DNA of 62,520 nucleotides from Planctomycetota bacterium. Lineage in GTDB: Bacteria; Planctomycetota; Uabimicrobiia; Uabimicrobiales; Uabimicrobiaceae. Of this stretch, positions 31,201 to 40,200 are shown piece by piece (the first letter of the stretch is position 1; the number at the start of each line of letters is the position of its first letter). Location: contig JAJDCR010000172.1 of NCBI GenBank assembly GCA_029260735.1, forward strand, positions 1 through 62,520. The letters run 5' to 3'. The notes under the pieces are model-generated. The model searched no databases and was not told where the DNA came from. It saw only the letters and a program-made list of their open reading frames with translations. The position numbers and the translations under genes were made by a program.

Positions 31201-34200
31201 ATTGGTTCTTCCATCCTGGTTGACGCTCCATCCACAAATAATTCCAGAGATGGGATCTTGATCTGCTAAAGCATCCTTAAGCCGCTTTAATAATAAAACA
31301 CCCACTCCTTCTCCCGGGACAAAGCCATTCGCTCGGTCATCGAAGGTAAAGCAGCGTCCGTCTTTCGAAAGCATACCAGATTGAGAGGCCATAATGTGTA
31401 GACTAGGGCCTGATAAAATACAAACCCCTCCGGCCAAAGCAATATCACTTGTCCGAGTCATTAAACTAGTGCAGGCTTCTGCAATAGCAACTAATGAACT
31501 AGAACAAGCTGTGTCAATCGATAAACAAGGGCCTTTTAAATTTAAAAAATAGGAAATTCTGGCGGACAAAATAGAGCTAGAAGCTCCCAGTAAGTGCCTT
31601 CCATTTAATTTCTCTGGTAAAGATTGTCCGTAATCCCCAGTAGTGCAACCGACAAAAACTCCACAGCGACTGGAGGACAAAGTTTTTGGGTTGATACCAG
31701 CATTCTCAATGCACGACCAACAGTTTTCTAAAAAAATTCTCTGCTGGGGATCCATCCACTTGGCCTCTGCTGGAGAAATCTGAAAAAATAAAGAATCAAA
31801 TTTATCCGCACTCTCTAATACTCCCATCCATCTACAATCGGTTTTTCCCTCTCCTCCTTTTTCACTATAATACGCTTCTGCAGACCATCGGTTCTCAGGG
31901 ATTTCACTTATACAATCTTTTCCCTGAGCAATATTTTCCCAAAACTCTTTTAAGTTCTTTGCCTGGGGAAATTGGCCACTTTTTCCAATAATAGCTATCC
32001 TATTATCCTCATTTTTTTTATCCAAAGAGTCCAAACTGGGTAAAATATTTTCAGTCGGTTGAGAAAAACTTTTTGGGAGAGTTTTTGGGAGCAAGGAATG
32101 GGAAGATTTTGCTTTTGGGGAATTGTTCAATTCTTGTATTTTGGGAGAAAGTAGTATGTTTTTGCTACATTCTTTTTTTAGGAAACGAGTAAGAGACTTA
32201 ATTGTTGGATAATGATATATTTTGGTAACAGAAATGTTGGTTTTATATTCTTGATTAATCGTTTGAATCCACTCTACCCCGACAATAGAATCTAATCCTA
32301 TTTCCATGAATGGTGCTTCTCGATCAACATCTGATTTCTTGAGGTACAATGCTTTTGCTAAACTAGAGGTTAACTGGTCTTCCAAATTTTTTAACGAAAT
32401 AGTCTGATTCATTTCTTGCTCGGATAAATTCGTCAATTTTTTTTGCAAAATTTCTTTAGGTACCTGATCTTTAGAATAAAATGATTGATTTTCATAAGAG
32501 GTAAAATCGACTAGAGAAAGTAAAGGTAGACCAACAGATACAGTTTTTTCGATAGATCGTTCCGTTTCAATGTTCTCTACTTCAGACAAATTTTTTAGCT
32601 TAACGGCATCTAGTTCTGCAGGAGAGATAAATTTGGAATCTGCAGTGCTCTGAGTTTTAGAAATCCAGTATTGTTTTTTGGAAAAGAAATAGTTAGGTAG
32701 ACTTATGCGTTTTGGTTTCTCAGAGATTCTGATTTTGTACCTGAGGGCGGATTTGCTAAGTTTGTTTTGAAGGCAATCAGAAATGTTTTCCTGGAGTAAA
32801 GGATGTGTCAGAAGCGCTAAATCATTCCTTTTTTCGCTTAATTTTGAAATCCAATATCTCTTTTTAGCAAAAGGATAGTGAGGTAGATTTATACGCTTTG
32901 GTTTCGTTTTCTCCGAGACTTTGCTTTTGTGTTTGAGAACGAATTGGCTACCTTGTTTTTGAAGGAAGCCAGAAATGTTTTTATGGAGCAAAGGATGAGT
33001 CAGGAGCGCTTCTAAGCTATTCTTTTTGTCCTTTAATTCTGAAATCCAATATCTTTTTTGAGTAAAAGGATAGTGGGGTAGATTTATAATTTTCCTCGGT
33101 GTTTTACTCTTGCCTTTAAACTTTGCTTTCCCCTGGGGACTAAGTTCTTGCTTTAACGACAAAAAAACATCTTTCTCAAGTACGTTTTGAAGTAAGGGAT
33201 GAATGATAGAAATATCAGATTTTGATCTGGAAAGAACAGAGGCACCCCCGTTTAGTTCGGATATCCAATATTTGTTTTCGAGAAAAGGATAGGTAGGGAG
33301 CTCATTTAGACGTTGAAGATTTTCTGGGGCATAAGACTGTTTCCAATCAATCTTTGTCCCATTGGCCCATAGTTCTGCTAATTTGTGGAGTCTATTGTTT
33401 GCCACGAGCTCTTGGATAAACCTGTTCTCCTCTTCTGTTTCTCCGATCTGAAGTCCTTGCTTTTTATGGAGAACTCCGCTAAAAATAGCTAAAGATAGTT
33501 TGCCTTCTATGGCAGACTTTAAATCGTTTAATAATTGATCTCTGTCCTGAACAACAATGGCCAGACGATGCTTCATCTCTTCTCGTCCCACTTGAAAGGT
33601 GTAGATGAGCTTTGTCAGGTCTATGGTTTTCTTTTCCTCGATATAGGAGTATATGTTTTTGATGTAGGAGCGCAGTTGATTTTCTGTTTTTGCTGAGACA
33701 AGAAGCAAGCCTTTCTCGAAAAGAGTATTTTTCTCATATTCTTCCTCTTCGCTTTCTGGCTTAGTTTCGATGTACTCTTGGATGACAACATGAGCATTGG
33801 TCCCACTGCGTCCAAAAGAGCTGACCGCTCCCAGGCGAGGTTTTTCATCGCCACCTAACCATACTTTATTCGTTTTATTTACGTAAAAGGGACTCTCTTC
33901 CCACTGAATATAATCGTTTTCTTTCTGACAATAGAGACTTCCTGGAATCATTTGGTGTTTTATGGCATAGAGTAGATTGACCACATTGACTAGTCCAGAG
34001 GCGGCTAAGGTATGTCCAAGATTTGGTTTATTACTTGTGAGAGCACAATACTGCTTTTTCTTTGTTTGATCCCTAAAGGCATCCCTTAAAGCATTTACCT
34101 CAACAGGATCTCCTAGTTTTGTTCCTGTTCCGTGGGTAACAATGTAACCTACGTCTTCTACATTAATCTTTTTTTGCTCGTAAGTCTCTCGAACTAGGGT

Positions 34201-37200
34201 GCTCTGAGCTTCTCCACTAGGAGCTGTTACTCCATTGGTTTTACCGTCAGAGTTAATTCCACTATTTCTGACAATGCCATAGATGTGATGTTTATTCTCT
34301 TTGGCATCGTCTAGTCGTTTGAGAACCACGACAACAACCGTTTCTCCGCAAACAATTCCATTGGCATTTTGAGAAAAAGTCTGGCATTTTCCATCTGGAG
34401 ATAACATTCCTGCTTGGCTCATTAAGACATAGTTTTGGGGACTGGGGAGTAAGGAAATTCCCCCGACCAAAGCAAGGTTACTTTCTCCTGTTTGTAAGCT
34501 TGTGCAGGCTTGGTGAAAGGCGACTAAACTAGAAGAACAGGCCGTATTGATTGCAATGGTCGGGCCTCTGAAGTTGAAAAAATAAGATAGGTGGGAGGCT
34601 ATCATGGCGGTACCACTGCTACTTACTCCCAAGCCCTTTGCCTCAGAGGATTCTGCTGCCCATTTCTGTTGTAGTGGAAGATATCCACTCTCTTCCATTC
34701 CCAGAAAAACACCGACCCGTTCCTTACTTAAATTTTTGACGTTTAGTCCGGCGTCCTCTAAGGCATGGTAAGATTTCATCAAAAATAGACGCTCTTCCGG
34801 TGCCATAAACTCTGCTTCTAAGGGAGATATTTCAAAAAATGCTGGATCGAAGGAGTCTATACTGTCTATCATTCCAGCCCATTTGGAATATGATTTACTA
34901 GAGTTTTTGTCATTAAGCTCATAGTAGTCACTTATTTTTCCCCAGCGAGATACGGAAACTTCTTTGACAGCTGTTTCTTGGGCAGCAAGAAGTTGCCAAA
35001 ATTCTTCTGGGGTTTTTGCTCCTGGGAATAAACCACTTACTCCTATAATGGCAATGTTTGCGCTATTATAGGATTTTCTTTGGGCCAAGTCTGGCGAGAG
35101 AAAAACGGACTGTTTTTCTTTTCTTTGGTAGGGTTTATTTACTCTTGCCTCTATTTCAGGAGCTTGATAGAGTTCTGTAAAGGTAGGAGTAAAAGAGCTT
35201 GTTAAGTGCTTTGCCAACTGAGTCAGATTTGTCTGACTAAAAAAAACTGCCGGGCTTATCTCTATTTTATAAAATTTACGGAGTTTTTGAGCGAACTCTG
35301 CCAAAGTAATAGAGTCAAATCCGTAGTCCACAAAATTTTCTTCTACATCTTGTTGATCTACAGGCACTTTTACCAAAGATTCTACTATGCTTTTTAGATC
35401 TTGTCTTACCTTTTCTTCTATGCTCTTATCATTTAATTCTAACGAGGGAAGTTTTCTGGGAGCTAACTTCTGTGATATGCTTTCTTTTTCTTTTGAGAAA
35501 CTCTCGGCTTTATATTTTCGCTCTAAAAAGTCTCTAATTCGAATCTGATCCCCTCGTAAAACTAAGACAGGAGAGTATTTTTTATAGATAATATTTTCAA
35601 ATGCACTTATGCCTTCCTTTGCTCTTAACCAAGCTTGCCCACTCCCCTTTAGATACAAATCCGTCGATGCCGGATTGCTAAACCCCATTGCCCCTTCTTT
35701 CCATAAGGGCCAACTAATGGTGATAATTCGAGGATTTTCTTTTTTTCCGAGAGTTGTGCCCAAAGCCATCTGGTAGCGTTTTCCTACAGAGTAAGCGCAA
35801 TTTCCAAAATCACCTAATACAGCAGAAGAGGAGGAAAAGTGGCAAATCCATTGGCATCTTTGAAAAGCTTGCTCCAGAGCATTACTTCCTTCTATGTTGG
35901 CAAGTAAGATCTCGTTAAACTCAGTCCACTCCAAATCAGTGATTTGTTTTTTGCCTTCTATTCCAGCAGCATGGATAACTCCGGTGATTTTAGAATTACT
36001 CGACTCTATTTTTTTCGCTATAGACTCTAGTTTAGCTTGGTCTTGAACATTAACGACTTCATAGCGTGCACTTGAGGCTCCTGCTTCTATGAGTTTATCT
36101 AAAAACTCCTCGTGTTTTGAGATTTTCTTAGAACGCCCTAGCAAAACTAAGTGGGCGCGATTTTGAGCTAAGTGTGTGGCAAATAGTTGCCCCAAACCTC
36201 CCATGGCTCCCGTGATAACATAGGTCTCATTTTCTCTAGTAGGGATTTCTCTTTCCAAATCGTCATCTAATACCTCAAAAGATAGTTGTTGGCACTTTCC
36301 TTTTTTATAACGGTAAACTCCTGAGTTTCCCATGCAATGGATAATGGCTTTTGCACTGGGGCTGTTATAGAGAACAGTCATTTGGATATCAGGTATGGCT
36401 AAGTTGATAGAGCGCTCGTAGCCAATCCAAGATAGATCATAGGGAGACTGGTCGCTCCCTATCAAAATCAATTGCTCTATTTTTGATCCTAGGTTTTTTA
36501 GTAGCCAAAATATATCTTCGATGGTTTGCCTTTTTTTCTCTGCATTAGGGCGATAGATGATTTGTAAAGGAGCATTACAGAGTTTTTTGTAAACCTCTGC
36601 TCGCTCTCTTTCCAACGACTCTATAGAGAACCAATATTTTCTCTCGCCGAGAAAATATCTCTTTAGATCATTGTGAATTTCATCTTGCAGACCAACATAG
36701 ACAATGGACTTTGTCAGGGAGGAGGAAGAGAGTAAGTCGGGTATATTTACCCAAGACTCTTGATATAGTTTAAGAGCAGGAAAAAAGATATTTTTGGATG
36801 GGGAAGAGGTTTGTTTATTCTCCTTGTCTTGAATCCAGTATCTATTTTTGGCAAACGGATAGGTGGGTAAGCTGATCCTCTTAGGTTTGATCTCTCCATA
36901 GAGTTTATCCCAATTCAAGTTTACTCCTTTTATCCACCAACCAAGAATATTCGAAAGCTTCTTTTCGCCCATGTATCTTTCGATGATTTCTTCTAGTTCT
37001 GAGGGGGGAAACATGGCCAAGATTTCTTTGTTATTTTTAACTTGGCCTATGTCAAAATTATTTATGTCAAAATTCCCAAGGAGAGGAAGCATGGCCAAGA
37101 ATTTTTTTAGTTTTTCTTTTAAATCCTGAAGAGAATAAACGATGAAGCCTAAGCGTTCTTCCATAGGCTCTCGCCCTACTTGTAGGGTATAGGCAAGAGA

Positions 37201-40200
37201 TTTTATAGGAATAGATGGGGAGGTCCTAAGAAACTGGAGAAGGTCTTGGGCTCGACCAAGTAACTGTTCTTTGGTTCGGGCAGATAGAGGGATGATAACA
37301 AAATCTTTTTTTCTTGTTTGAGTTGCTATTTCTGCAGAGCCAATAACAGAATGATACTCTTCTAAAATAACATGAGCATTGCTTCCTCCCGCTCCAAAGG
37401 AAGAAATTCCTGCCAAAAGAGGGACCTCTTTTCCTTCAATTACAGGACGTTCCCAAGGAGTTAATTTTTGATTTACTATAAACGGAGTTTTCTCAAAGGA
37501 AATATTTGGGTTAAGACTTTGAGCATGAAGACTCGGGACAATCTCTTGGTATTTCATCTGTAAGACAATTTTTGTCAAACCGGCAATTCCGGCTGCCGCT
37601 TCTAGGTGGCCAATATTTGATTTGGACGAACCAATTTTGCAAAAACTAAACTCTTTAGTGTCTTTTTCAAAGGCTTGGGTTAAGCCCGTAATTTCAATAG
37701 GATCTCCCAACTCTGTTCCCGTTCCATGAGCTTCTACATAGCTAATATGACGAGCATTAACTCCGGCTTTGTCTAAAGTGTCTCGAATTAATTGAGCTTG
37801 GGCTTTTGGGTTGGGCACAAAATAACCGTTAGTTTTTCCCCCGTGGTTGACATTTGTTGCTCGAATGACGGCGTGGATTACATTCTTGTCCTTAATGGCT
37901 GCTTTCAATGGCTTCAATAAAACAACCCCGGCTCCTTCTCCCGGGACAAAACCATCTCCTCCTGCTCCAAAACCTTTGCATTTCGAGCCAAGAGAGAGCA
38001 TTCTTTGAGCGCAAAGCTCGACATAATTAGACGGATGCAGATATAGATTAACTCCTCCCGCAAAGGCAAGAGAGCATTCTCCCCTGTTAATATGCTGACA
38101 AGCTTCATGAATTGCGGTTAAAGAAGAGGAGCACATTGTATCAATGGGCATGCTCGGCCCTCGTACATTGAGAAAATAAGAGAGGCGGTTGGCCAAAGAA
38201 CCAAAAGATGTGCGAGGAAAGAATTTTTCTCCTCGGCCCCAAAGCTCAGGTCCATAAAGATCAAAGCCTGTTTTGGTTATACCTGCAAAGACTCCTACTC
38301 GTTGTTGGTATTTCTCTTTAAGAGTATTTCGAGTGTATCCGGCATCTTCTAATGCTTTCCAGGAAGCTTGCAGAAATAATCGTTCTTGAGGGTCTATGTT
38401 CATGGCCTCTCGGGGAGAGATCTTAAAAAATAGAGGATCAAACTCGGCAAATGAGTCAACAAAACCTCCCCATTTACTATAACTCTTGCCTTGTTCAATC
38501 GCTTCCTCTTTGTCAGGATGATAGAACTTTTCTATAGACCAACGACTCGTTGGTATTTCGGTGATAGAGTCTTTGCCTTCTTTTAAATTTCTCCAGTACT
38601 TCTCTAAGGTTTCTGCTTGAGGATAAAGTCCACTCATGCCAATAATAGCAATAGCCTGCGAGTTGTGGCAGGAGAAAGATGGCGGGGAGTTTTGCCCACT
38701 TGCTCGCTGATGCACTAAATTTAAATTCTTTTCGGAAAAGATTTTTTCTTGGCAACTACTGATGCCTGTCCAAGCTAGGCATTCTGGTCTATGTTCTTTA
38801 GTGAAGTATTCTGCTAGCTCTTCTAGGTTTAAATATTCAAAAAGTAAGGTCTTAGAAATTTCTCCAAAAACTTCTTCTAACTTCATATTGAGTTGAGTGA
38901 TCATGATAGAGTCTACTCCATAGACCTCTAAATCTTCTCTTGCATCGATTTTGTTAGGAGAGAGCTTTATGATGTCCCCCAGAAACTCTTTTATTTTGTA
39001 GAGGGTTTTTTGACGGAGCAATTTTGAATCTAGGGGCAATCGTGATTTTTGGGCTAGTAGTTTTTCAAGCAGTCTTTGAGATTTACTTTTTTGTTCTTGT
39101 TGGACAGAAGAAAACTCGTTCTCTCTTATCCAATATTTCTCTTTTGCAAAGGGATAGGTAGGTAGAGAGACGCGATGAGAGTTACTTTCCTTGTGAAGTA
39201 GTTGCCAATCCATTTTGGTGCCAGACACCCACATTTGAGCTATTTTTTTGAGATCTTTATGACTATTGATCGTATGGGCAGTTTTTTCCCTTAGCTTTTC
39301 CAAGAAGGGGTTTGATTTACCTCTGTCGATTAGATTTCCTTCGTAAAGGCCTTCTCTGGGGGATTTTTCATTGCCGTATTGGGTTAATTTCTCTAATAAG
39401 TGCGGAATGCTGTTGGCAATGAAGGCCAATCTTTCATTCATTGCCCCACGTCCTACTTGTAAAGTATACGCTATGTCGGATAAAAGGAGGTTTTCTCCGT
39501 TCTCCGCTAAGAAGGCTCTTAACTCTTGGACAATTAATCGAAGTCTTCCCTCGTTTTTTGCCGAGAGTACAATTAAGTGCGCTTGGCTATCCTTTGGTTT
39601 TGTCTCTTTCTGAGGCGGGAGATACTCTTCTAAAATAATATGGGAATTAGATCCACCAGCTCCGAAAGAGCTTACCCCAGCTCGTAAAGGATAGGTCCGT
39701 CGGGTGCCATTTTCTTTTTGAGTTATGCGTTCCCAGTTGCTAAGATTTTGCTGAACATAAAAAGGAGACTCTGTAAATGGAATAAGAGGATTTAACTTTG
39801 TTGCATTTAGGCTAGGTACGAGCTTTTTATATTTCATTTGCAGTAACACCTTCGTGATGCCAGCAATGGCAGCGCACGATTCTAAATGACCAATATTTGC
39901 TTTTACCGATCCTATGGCACAATATTGATTTTCTAGTTTTTTGCTATTTTGTTGAAAGGCGATACTTAAGCCTCTAAGCTCTATGGGATCTCCCAATGAA
40001 GTGCCGGTGCCATGCGCTTCTAAATAGTTAATCGTTTGTGGATTTATTTTGGCTTTATCTAAAGCTTGTGAGATTACCTGGGCCTGGGCTTGAGGATTAG
40101 GTACAGTAAAACCTTTTGTTTTTCCTCCTGAATTGATCGCACTGGCCTTAATAACTCCGTAGATATTGTCTCGATCTCTTTGGGCAGACTTTAGCGGTTT

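Noticed and set aside
39000..39620. Hidden AT domain after KS1 and other KS domains
   Set aside because: The region carries only the adapter with LPTYPFAKEKYW and lacks a GHSxG active site and the length of an AT.
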